Source: a virus. From it: 33,716 bases of DNA. Positions 1-6,326 of the stretch are shown piece after piece. The DNA is taken from the IMG/VR virus record IMGVR_UViG_3300042691_036898, positions 1 through 33,716 of that record; one strand, written 5' to 3'. The notes beneath the pieces were generated by a model that worked only from the letters and a program-made list of their open reading frames with translations, was not told where the DNA came from and made no database searches. Positions within the stretch are counted from its first letter, which is position 1; each line of letters begins with the position of its first letter. The position numbers and the translations under genes were made by a program.

Positions 1-173
1 CGACCGATGATAGACTGATTTTTAAATCGCTCACGATCACGCATTAACTCACCTTTGGTGGGTCTGAGTGATGGAACTTTGGATTTCAACCAGGTACGTG
101 CTTCACGTGACCGTGGTGCATATCCTGATTTTGCAAGGGATTCCTTGATTCTATCGATAAGTCGTTTCGCCAT
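1..173 (-). CDS. Conserved T4-like phage hypothetical protein (N-terminal part)
   Basis: The reading frame starts at an ATG at 173 on the minus strand and is open to the window edge, so about 57 residues are seen and the 3' end is missing. The start reads MAKRLIDRIKESLAKSGYAP and is rich in Lys and Arg, followed by a basic stretch with WLKSK and LRPTKGEL. I recall similar basic N-termini in unnamed proteins next to gp4 in T4-like marine phages, but I cannot assign a function. It begins only 7 bases after the gp4 stop codon, so the two are very likely co-transcribed. No strong ribosome binding site is visible; the upstream sequence is AT-rich. In T4 the genes next to gp4 include the DNA end protector gp2, so a head or DNA-packaging role is possible, but this is inference from position only. 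Confidence 0.6.
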   Translation of the reverse strand, partial: MAKRLIDRIKESLAKSGYAPRSREARTWLKSKVPSLRPTKGELMRDRERFKNQSIIG

Positions 174-180
174 CGAATAT

Positions 181-615
181 TTATCTTATACCAAGGTGCT
201 TTTCAGTCAAAATTAGAAATTGCCAGCCGTGGTCTTTGCAAAATTCAGTAGCGGCATGCCACTTTGCTTTGTTGACTTCATAAGTAATCGCTTCTTGTAG
301 AAACGTTTTGGTCTTGCGTTTCTGTGTAGGTGGCTGAGTTTGTTTTTCGGGCTTAACTTCTATGACATAGGTCATTACGGTACCGTCTGCTTTACGCATT
401 TTGGCAATAAAGTCTGGAAAATAACGATGTTTTTTTCTGTCAACTGGGCTGAGATAAGGTATAGGAAGTTCTTCCGAACCCCACCAAATGACGTTTGGAT
501 TCTCATCTAAATAATTCATCACCTTTATCTCCCACGTAGACCTGTAGATGATGTTGTTCGCATCACCCTTGTACTTTTGAGGGTTTTTCGGTCTAAATCT
601 TCCTTTGTTTGACAT
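181..615 (-). CDS. 4: Head completion protein gp4-like (nuclease fold)
   Basis: At 144 residues it is close to T4 gp4 (also called gp50/gp65), which finishes the head after DNA packaging so that tails can join. The N-terminal pattern (GRFRPKNPQKYKGD, then NIIYRSTWE, then SEELPIPY and RYFPDF) matches what I know of this family. The order E (in RSTWE), PDF and then a conserved E-x-K (VIEVKP, about residues 85-90) is the arrangement of a PD-(D/E)xK-type nuclease core, as reported for this family. It is the only complete minus-strand gene here and is divergent from the baseplate operon. Its start codon lies inside the CATAAATA box that probably drives the plus strand. Its own ribosome binding site is weak. 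A more basal start is unlikely because the N-terminus already aligns with the family. Confidence 0.9.
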   Translation of the reverse strand: MSNKGRFRPKNPQKYKGDANNIIYRSTWEIKVMNYLDENPNVIWWGSEELPIPYLSPVDRKKHRYFPDFIAKMRKADGTVMTYVIEVKPEKQTQPPTQKRKTKTFLQEAITYEVNKAKWHAATEFCKDHGWQFLILTEKHLGIR

Positions 616-620
616 AAATA
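613..620 (+). promoter_or_regulatory. T4-like late promoter box (CATAAATA) for the baseplate operon
   Basis: CATAAATA followed by C differs from the T4 late-promoter consensus TATAAATA at one position. A start of transcription about 6-7 bases downstream would leave a leader of roughly 20 bases, containing AAGGA (640-644) before the ATG at 650. It sits in the only divergent gap of the window. Its first three bases are also the complement of the gp4 start codon. Confidence 0.6.
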
Positions 621-649
621 CTATCTAGTTAAACAAAACAAGGATTCCC

Positions 650-1882
650 ATGGCATTTTTCGGTCTATCAGATATCACCATAGCAAAAGAAGACAATCGC
701 AGAGGACCTCTAGCCGCCCTGTATAAAGGTGATACGAGCAACACATTCAGATATCCTATAGACATTGGTAATTATGATAAAGCCCATTATATGGTTATCA
801 ATGTTTTCAAGCAAAAAAATTCTCAGTATCAGGGTGTTCAGCAAAACAATATCAACAAAATTGGTGACTTTCAAACATCAATTCCAGGACAACAAAATAC
901 ATCTTTTGCCTCAAAAATTAATGGTGCAATTGATAATGCCATAAACAAATTAACTAGCGGTAAAACTTTGTTTGGTAAAAATATTTCTACTAGTTTTGGT
1001 GTACCAGCAAAACAAAGAGCAGCGGTAGATGTTGATCAAAATACTTATATTGACAATGTAAGAAATATTGAAAATCAGTCACTAATCAAAACAACCGAAC
1101 AAACAAATGAAACGATTGTTTTGTATATGCCAGATACTTTACAGTATACTTTTGCACAATCATATTCCGAAGCGGCATTAGGAGATGAACTGGGTGGTAA
1201 AATAGCGGTTGCAGGTAAATCTATTTTAGAAGATTTGAAAAATGGTTTAGATCCTAAGTCTGCCGCTGAAAAGGGTCTTAAAGGTCCAGCAGCTACGGCC
1301 GCAATTCAAAAAGGATTTGAGGCTGCCGGTTCTGCAATTGGTCAAGGCTCGGCTAGATCAGCCGCTTTTTTGGCACTTGGTGGTGTAAACAACCCAATGC
1401 TCGAACTGCTTTATTCGTCACCATCTTTTAGACAGTTTACTTTTGAATTTATGTTTTATCCACGTGATGAAAAAGAAGCATTAGAAGTCCAAAATATTTT
1501 AGAACGTTTAAGATTTCATCAAGCACCAGAAATAGACGGTGGTTCGGCTGGTCTTCTTTTGATACCACCTTCAGAATTTGAACTTGGGTTTTATTATGGC
1601 GGTCGTCCTAACCCAAACTTACCAGGTATAGGTCGTTGTGTTCTCACAAACATTTCAGTCAACTACGCACCTAATGGTTGGTCGGCATATGAAATGTTTG
1701 GTGAAAATGATCCTCGTTTAGGTCGCACAGGTATGCCAACTGCAATTCAACTAACACTCGAATTTAAAGAAACAGTCATTCTTACCAAAGCAAGTATGAT
1801 TCGAGGTACTGGTGGTTATAAAACGACCGAATCTGTTGGTTCTAAAATACAAGAAACTTATAATAGATTTACTGGAAGATAA
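650..1882 (+). CDS. 48: Baseplate tail-tube cap/initiator, gp48-like
   Basis: The 410-residue product resembles the T4 gp48/gp54 group, which caps the central baseplate hub and starts polymerisation of the tail tube. The start contains a motif I know from marine T4-like homologues (FGLSDITIAKE, then RYPIDIGNYDKAHYMVI). The end (IGRCVLTNISVNYAPNG, then PTAIQLTLEFKETVILTKAS) lines up by eye with the T4 gp48 C-terminus, which has the same order of an initial Gly-x-Cys, an APNG-like turn and a final E-x-I-x-L-x-R/K-A-S. The middle has an Ala/Gly-rich segment (about residues 178-240) and a tube-like strand region (FRQFTFEFMFYPRDEKEA). It is slightly longer than T4 gp48 (364). The ribosome site AAGGA precedes the start. 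gp54 is the alternative name, because the two are paralogous and only one is present here. Confidence 0.8.
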   Translation: MAFFGLSDITIAKEDNRRGPLAALYKGDTSNTFRYPIDIGNYDKAHYMVINVFKQKNSQYQGVQQNNINKIGDFQTSIPGQQNTSFASKINGAIDNAINKLTSGKTLFGKNISTSFGVPAKQRAAVDVDQNTYIDNVRNIENQSLIKTTEQTNETIVLYMPDTLQYTFAQSYSEAALGDELGGKIAVAGKSILEDLKNGLDPKSAAEKGLKGPAATAAIQKGFEAAGSAIGQGSARSAAFLALGGVNNPMLELLYSSPSFRQFTFEFMFYPRDEKEALEVQNILERLRFHQAPEIDGGSAGLLLIPPSEFELGFYYGGRPNPNLPGIGRCVLTNISVNYAPNGWSAYEMFGENDPRLGRTGMPTAIQLTLEFKETVILTKASMIRGTGGYKTTESVGSKIQETYNRFTGR

Positions 1883-1885
1883 TTC

Positions 1886-2548
1886 ATGGCCAAGTATTTT
1901 AATTTCTTTCCAAAGACTTTATATTCGTTATCAGATAAGTCATCAACTGCCGATTTAATAACAAACGTTATTGCACGATTTGGTTTTGAAAATGAATTAA
2001 AAGAAAATTCAAATGTTTACTATCCATATGATATTCAAGATGGTGATACACCCGAAACGATTGCAAACAAATATTATGGTTCACCCGAGAGACATTGGAT
2101 AGTTTTGTTGTTCAATGATATTATTGACCCACAATATGACTGGCCGCTTGACCAAAGAACAATTATAAAATACATCAATGAAAAGTATTCGTCGAATGGT
2201 TCTGCTAATGTGACACCACAAACTGGAATTGCTTGGGCACAAACAAACGTAAAGTCTTATTATAAAGTGGTTAAGAGAGTTACAAACAATGCCACACGAA
2301 ACACAATAGAAGAAAAAGTAGAATTAGACGCAAATTCTTATGCTAACGTAGTTATATCTACTTCAACAATAACTCTTCAAAATGGCACAAAAATAACAGA
2401 AACGGTTAGCAAAGAAACCGAAACGTATTATACTTATGAAACAAATTTAAATGAATCGAAGAGAAGAATTAAATTGTTGAGATCAGAAATTGTTTCTCAA
2501 TCTGGTTTACTTGATGAGTTTAAACGAGTGATTAATTCTAAAGAATAA
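1886..2548 (+). CDS. 53: Baseplate wedge protein gp53
   Basis: This 220-residue protein is a clear gp53, which joins neighbouring wedges to the hub in the T4 baseplate. The N-terminal part has FPKTLYSLSD, typical of the family. Residues about 45-75 hold the LysM-like segment (PYDIQDGDTPETIANKYYG, then SPERHWIVLLFN), and then DPQYDWPLD. The C-terminal third is Lys/Glu-rich (ESKRRIKLLRSE), probably helical. Length is near T4 gp53 (196). It starts 3 bases after the gp48 stop, with an AGATAATTC leader, so translation is probably coupled. The LysM-like part is used here for protein contact rather than as a free peptidoglycan-binding module, according to T4 structural knowledge. Confidence 0.93.
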   Translation: MAKYFNFFPKTLYSLSDKSSTADLITNVIARFGFENELKENSNVYYPYDIQDGDTPETIANKYYGSPERHWIVLLFNDIIDPQYDWPLDQRTIIKYINEKYSSNGSANVTPQTGIAWAQTNVKSYYKVVKRVTNNATRNTIEEKVELDANSYANVVISTSTITLQNGTKITETVSKETETYYTYETNLNESKRRIKLLRSEIVSQSGLLDEFKRVINSKE

Positions 2549-2550
2549 CA

Positions 2551-3900
2551 ATGTCAACTGTCGATATACCAGAAACACCGTCAAAGTTTAGTCTCAACGA
2601 ACTTGCCATTGTAACTAAAACTGGCAAGTTAGATATATCTAAACTCTTTCAAGAACTTAATATCTTTGATTCTCTATTGTCACCGGTGATGACGGGTGCC
2701 GTCGTAATCATCGATTCGATTGGTCTTTCTTCCAAATTATTGTTTGATGGCTCAGAAGTTCTTTTGGTAAATATTGGTAAAGATTCAGACTCAGACTCCT
2801 TTAGGTTAAAAAAAGCATTTAGAATATATCGTCAAACAAACCGAGCAGCACTACAACAAAACGCAGAGGCTTACACTCTAGAGTTTGTTTCTGATGAATT
2901 TATTTTTTCGGAACAACAAAAAATAAATCAGTCTTACAAAACAACCTATAGCGATGTTGTTAAGAAAATATTAGTTAATTACTTAAAGACTCCTGAGCAA
3001 AAACTGAACGGAGTTTTTCAAGACACAACAGGTGTTCGTGATTTGGTTATACCAAATTTGAAACCCCTTGAAGCGTTAGAATGGTGTGCCAAAAGAGCCG
3101 TTGATCAAAGAAGATCACCAAATTATGTTTTCTTTGAGAATAATTTGGGTTTTAATTTTGCGTCACTTTCTTATCTTCTCACATCCGATGAATTATTTAA
3201 AATTAAATTTCCGGCCAAAAATTTGGAAGGAGTTAAGTCAAATCAAGAATTGTTGAGTCCAAGACACTTTGAGGTTGTGAATCAATCTGATAAAATTAAA
3301 ACTACCCGAGAGGGTGTGGCTGCTGGTACATTCATTGGTTTTGACCCGATTACTAGAACAATACAAAGTAAGCGTATTGGTTTTGAAGATCACTACAATG
3401 CCATGGATCATGGCAATGATACCGCCAATTTTTCACAGTCCAGAAATCGTGGCGGTGAAAAAGCGACTGAGGCTTACGATTCTAAAAAGGTATTGAACAT
3501 TTTCGGTGCGAATATAAAAAACAGTGCTTACGTTAAAAAATATGATCCGACTTCAATTTCAAAAGTTGAAACACCAGAAGATTTTGTTTTTGCACGAAGA
3601 GCAATATTTGCTAATTTGATGAACAAACGAATTAAACTTGTTATGCCTGGCAATTTTCAGTTGACTTCAGGTTTTAATTTAAACATTCGTGTGCCAGATT
3701 TTTCAAAAAAAGAATCTGGTTCTGAGAATGAAGATCGTTCACTGAGTGGAAAATATTTAATTATTGCTGCAAGACATGTCATCAAATATGATATGCATGA
3801 AACAATTTTAGAACTTGCAACAACTTCAAACGAAACTGATTTTGTACCACAAGGCACATCAGAACAAAACAAGGCGGCAGAAAATTATGGAAGCTACTGA
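2551..3900 (+). CDS. 27: Baseplate central hub protein, gp27-like
   Basis: This 449-residue protein sits between gp53 and the gp5-like spike gene. That is where marine T4-like phages encode the hub protein equivalent to T4 gp27 (391 residues), the trimeric cylinder on which the spike sits. Visible family-like features are an N-terminal strand set (LDISKLFQELNIFDSLLSPV, then GAVVIIDSIGL and GSEVLLVNI) and a middle domain with LVIPNLKPLEALEWCAKRA, which resembles the conserved W-x-W/C segment of tail hub proteins where a peptide search leads to the second tube-like domain. The end is charged and Asn-rich (SNETDFVPQGTSEQNKAAE). The reading frame overlaps the next gene by 14 bases. I am confident it is a hub-type structural protein and less sure of strict orthology to gp27. 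Confidence 0.75.
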   Translation: MSTVDIPETPSKFSLNELAIVTKTGKLDISKLFQELNIFDSLLSPVMTGAVVIIDSIGLSSKLLFDGSEVLLVNIGKDSDSDSFRLKKAFRIYRQTNRAALQQNAEAYTLEFVSDEFIFSEQQKINQSYKTTYSDVVKKILVNYLKTPEQKLNGVFQDTTGVRDLVIPNLKPLEALEWCAKRAVDQRRSPNYVFFENNLGFNFASLSYLLTSDELFKIKFPAKNLEGVKSNQELLSPRHFEVVNQSDKIKTTREGVAAGTFIGFDPITRTIQSKRIGFEDHYNAMDHGNDTANFSQSRNRGGEKATEAYDSKKVLNIFGANIKNSAYVKKYDPTSISKVETPEDFVFARRAIFANLMNKRIKLVMPGNFQLTSGFNLNIRVPDFSKKESGSENEDRSLSGKYLIIAARHVIKYDMHETILELATTSNETDFVPQGTSEQNKAAENYGSY

Positions 3901-4918
3901 AAATAAAGACTTTGCTGGTAAAAATGGTTTTGTGTGGTGGGTTGGTGTTGTTGAAAAAATCAACGACCCATTAAAACTTGGTCGTTGTAGAGTTCGTTGT
4001 GCTGGCTGGCATACAGATAATAAATCTTTATTGCCAACAGATAATCTACCTTGGGCGCAATCATCTTTACCAGTGAACGCTAGAGACACGTACCCACCCC
4101 GTGAGGGTGATATGGTATTTGGTTTTTTCTTTGATGGTGAAAATGCACAACAGCCTGTAATGTTGGGTGTCTTACCAGGCATTCCCCTTGCGGCCGCTAA
4201 TGCACAAAAAGGGTTTAATGATGCAAGAGTTTCTTCCGAACTACAAAGTTCACCAAGAACACCAGCATCAAAAACTTATAGTACAGATGGAAGTGGCATC
4301 AAGATTACAGAAAAGTCTGCTGCTGAATCTTATCCAAGAATATTAGATGAGCCAACAACATCACGACTGGCTCGTAATGATGAGAACATGTCGAGAACTT
4401 TTATACAGGAACGAAAAGATAATGTAGTAAAATCTGTACCAACTGCTACTAGCACTTGGACAGAACCAACAACACAATATGCTGCAAAGTATCCATACAA
4501 TAATGTAACTGAAACTGAATCTGGTCATATTGTGGAGTTTGATGATACGTATGGTAAAGAGCGAATTCATCTTGCACATCGTAACGGATCGTTTCAAGAA
4601 TGGTTTCCTAACGGTGACAAAGTAGAAAAGATTACTAAAGACAACTACGAAATCGTGATGGGTAATGATCGTGTTTATATCATGGGTAAATGTTTTGTGA
4701 CGGTACAAGGTGATGCAGAAGTTTATGTAAAACAGAATGCTACAATTAAAGTCGATAAAAATGTCACCGCAACTATTGGTGAAAACTTGTCAGCGACAGT
4801 AAATAAAAATGCAACTTTGAAAGTCAGCGGAAATTTTCAAGCGGATATTGGAGGTACGTGTAAGATAACATCGGGTGGTAATATGACATTCAAGGCACCT
4901 AGAATCGATCTGAACTAA
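3887..4918 (+). CDS. 5: Baseplate hub spike, gp5-like, without lysozyme domain
   Basis: The start chosen is the ATG at 3887, giving 343 residues beginning MEATENKDF. It has the purine-rich site AAGGCGG just upstream and overlaps the hub gene by 14 bases. A longer frame from 3815 would add 24 residues unlike the family and run deep into the hub gene. Residues about 13-100 are the OB-fold of gp5 (WWVGVVEKINDPLKLGRCRVR, then LPTDNLPWA, GDMVFGFFFDGENAQQPV and MLGVLPG). From about residue 205 (NVTETESGHIVEFDDTYG) to the end is the triple-stranded beta-helix needle with short regular V-x-x-N/G repeats, ending in FKAPRIDLN. Between them is only a linker of about 100 residues, with no lysozyme domain as in T4 gp5. 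It forms the membrane-piercing spike at the hub tip and is followed by a PAAR tip gene. Confidence 0.93.
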   Translation: MEATENKDFAGKNGFVWWVGVVEKINDPLKLGRCRVRCAGWHTDNKSLLPTDNLPWAQSSLPVNARDTYPPREGDMVFGFFFDGENAQQPVMLGVLPGIPLAAANAQKGFNDARVSSELQSSPRTPASKTYSTDGSGIKITEKSAAESYPRILDEPTTSRLARNDENMSRTFIQERKDNVVKSVPTATSTWTEPTTQYAAKYPYNNVTETESGHIVEFDDTYGKERIHLAHRNGSFQEWFPNGDKVEKITKDNYEIVMGNDRVYIMGKCFVTVQGDAEVYVKQNATIKVDKNVTATIGENLSATVNKNATLKVSGNFQADIGGTCKITSGGNMTFKAPRIDLN

Positions 4919-4919
4919 C

Positions 4920-5126
4920 ATGGCACACGAATTTGTAATTCTTGTAAATGGTGAACTGAAAACATATACAAGATATGAAGATATACCAGATAGATTTGAT
5001 AATGTAATTAAGTTTTTACCCGAAATACCTGATGCACCGCATACTCACGAACAGCATGAAGAAATGGATGCTTGGAGTGACAAATTGAGAGAACTAATGA
5101 AAAGAGAAACGAATGCTAACCAGTAA
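4920..5126 (+). CDS. Small acidic conserved hypothetical protein
   Basis: I cannot name this 68-residue protein. It begins MAHEFVILVNGELKTYTRYED, a strand-like start with a Val-Asn-Gly-Glu turn. It ends in a charged, His- and Glu-rich helix (HTHEQHEEMDAWSDKLRELMKRE). There is no signal peptide or membrane segment. It starts 1 base after the gp5 stop and overlaps the next gene by 14 bases, so it is part of the spike operon. Its place between the spike and the PAAR tip suggests a small baseplate or assembly role, but that is inference from position. Confidence 0.7.
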   Translation: MAHEFVILVNGELKTYTRYEDIPDRFDNVIKFLPEIPDAPHTHEQHEEMDAWSDKLRELMKRETNANQ

Positions 5127-5595
5127 TATTAGCATTACTATTTCTCCTGTTGGAGCGTCGAATTCGGAGATACTTCAAACAACTAGAGGAATAAGAAGTG
5201 TAAATGCATTGATAACTGCTAATGCAAATGTAGGAGAAATTTTACAATCCGTAACAGCAACAATAGACACATCGGAACCAGGAGTCAGAATTATTCCAGC
5301 AACGAATTCAGTTTCTATTGTTGGAACTTATGTTGATCCGTTTGAAGATTTTTTTACTTACATAGAAAGAGGTAGTAGCAATTTAATCGAAACACCTAAA
5401 ATTGCTAGAGGTGCATCAAGACTACCTCCAAATAAAGATTTTTACGAACTAGATCAGGACCAAAGATTACTGTCTACAAGAACTTATACGGTTACTGTTT
5501 CTACGAGTTTAGCCACAAACAATTTTACAGTCACACATAATATAATAAACGATTTGGATAGCATTTCTACTTTCGTTGGTTCATACTATAATTAG
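5113..5595 (+). CDS. Hypothetical protein between spike and PAAR tip
   Basis: This 160-residue protein was not recognised. The first 90 residues are Ser/Thr/Ile-rich and strand-like (SNISITISPVGAS, then SVTATIDTSEPGVRIIP, then NSVSIVGTYVDPFEDFFTY). The second half holds a Pro-containing loop (ASRLPPNKDFYELDQDQR) and a final Thr/Val-rich strand pair (TRTYTVTVSTS). No signal peptide or transmembrane segment is seen. The ATG at 5113 lies inside the preceding gene, after the purine-rich AAAAGAGAAACGA. The composition suggests an all-beta structural protein. Its constant company is the spike and the PAAR tip, so a virion or baseplate role is inferred, not shown. Confidence 0.7.
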   Translation: MLTSNISITISPVGASNSEILQTTRGIRSVNALITANANVGEILQSVTATIDTSEPGVRIIPATNSVSIVGTYVDPFEDFFTYIERGSSNLIETPKIARGASRLPPNKDFYELDQDQRLLSTRTYTVTVSTSLATNNFTVTHNIINDLDSISTFVGSYYN

Positions 5596-5603
5596 GAGAG
5601 ACT

Positions 5604-5891
5604 ATGCCTGCTGCAACAAGAATTGGAGACTCAGACGTTGCTCACTGTTCCGGAATGGTAAGAGCAGCCGGTTCAGGGAACGTTTTTGTGAATGGAAGAC
5701 CCTGGTCAAGACAGGGTGATGTGAACACCGTGCATTTATTGCCTGGTTCGCCATGTCCAGCACACGCCGCTGCTATATCTTCAGGTTCTTCAACCGTAAA
5801 AGTCAACGGTAGAGGTGCTGGCCGTGTTGGAGATTCAATATCTGGTTGTACCGCTGTGGCTTCCGGATCATCAAATGTTTTTGCAGGTTGA
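5604..5891 (+). CDS. PAAR-repeat spike tip protein
   Basis: The 95-residue protein is a PAAR protein, the small zinc-binding cone that sharpens the tip of contractile-tail spikes; the T4 counterpart is gp5.4. It has the expected repeats: AATRIGDSDVAHC at the start, VFVNGRPWSRQGDVNTVH, HAAAISSGSSTVKVNGRGAG and RVGDSISGC. Likely zinc ligands are His14, His44, His54 and Cys82, the three-His-plus-one-Cys pattern of the family. A strong ribosome site (TTAGGAGAG) lies 4-5 bases before the ATG, one of the best in the window. The position directly after the gp5-like spike cluster fits its role. Confidence 0.95.
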   Translation: MPAATRIGDSDVAHCSGMVRAAGSGNVFVNGRPWSRQGDVNTVHLLPGSPCPAHAAAISSGSSTVKVNGRGAGRVGDSISGCTAVASGSSNVFAG

Positions 5892-5902
5892 ATAAATAAA
5901 AG

Positions 5903-6325
5903 ATGTCAACTACAATTACGTCTAACGAACCAAAAATTCAGTCCGAACGATCTTATAGAGATTTGGATTTGAATTTTACAGTGCATCCTATAAAGAAGGA
6001 TATAAATCGTCATATAAATGAAAAGGCGATTATCAACTCCGTAAAAAACCTAGTTTCGACTAATTTTTATGAGAGACCTTTTCAGCCAGAGTTGGGGTCA
6101 GCAATTCGGGCTCTATTGTTTGAGCCAGTCGATTCAGTTTTTGGTGCTTCAATAGAAAGACGTTTATTTGATGTTATCAATAACTATGAACCTAGAGTTT
6201 CAGTAGAATCAATCGTTGCGATTCCTGCTCCAGACGAAAATGGTTATAGAGTTTCAATGACTTTTTATATTGTTAATTTGCCTAATCCAATTACAATTAA
6301 TTTCTTTTTAGAGCGTATAAGATAA
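5903..6325 (+). CDS. 25: Baseplate wedge protein gp25
   Basis: At 140 residues it matches T4 gp25 (132), the small sheath-initiator wedge protein that anchors the first sheath ring to gp6. The family marks are RDLDLNFTVHPIKKDI near residues 18-35, NFYERPFQPELGSAIRALLFEP at about 54-75 and the conserved EPR motif in NYEPRVSVESI at about 94-104. The last part forms strands (RVSMTFYIVNL, then TINFFLERIR). It starts 11 bases after the PAAR stop and ends 1 base before gp6, the order also found in T4-like relatives. Confidence 0.95.
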   Translation: MSTTITSNEPKIQSERSYRDLDLNFTVHPIKKDINRHINEKAIINSVKNLVSTNFYERPFQPELGSAIRALLFEPVDSVFGASIERRLFDVINNYEPRVSVESIVAIPAPDENGYRVSMTFYIVNLPNPITINFFLERIR

Positions 6326-6326
6326 A

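Noticed and set aside
178-185. Minus-strand GATAAATA before the partial gene starting at 173
   Set aside because: It is only about five bases from the start codon, so the transcript would have no leader; more likely a chance AT-rich site.
3815-3886. Longer N-terminus for the gp5-like spike from an upstream ATG at 3815
   Set aside because: The added 24 residues are unlike the family and overlap the hub gene by 86 bases; the ATG at 3887 has a proper ribosome site.
5891-5898. AATAAATA directly before gp25
   Set aside because: Only 4 bases before the ATG at 5903 and not followed by C; too close to act as a normal promoter for gp25.
6001-6020. TATAAATC and TATAAATG inside gp25
   Set aside because: Intragenic, last base off the consensus, and not near a downstream start.
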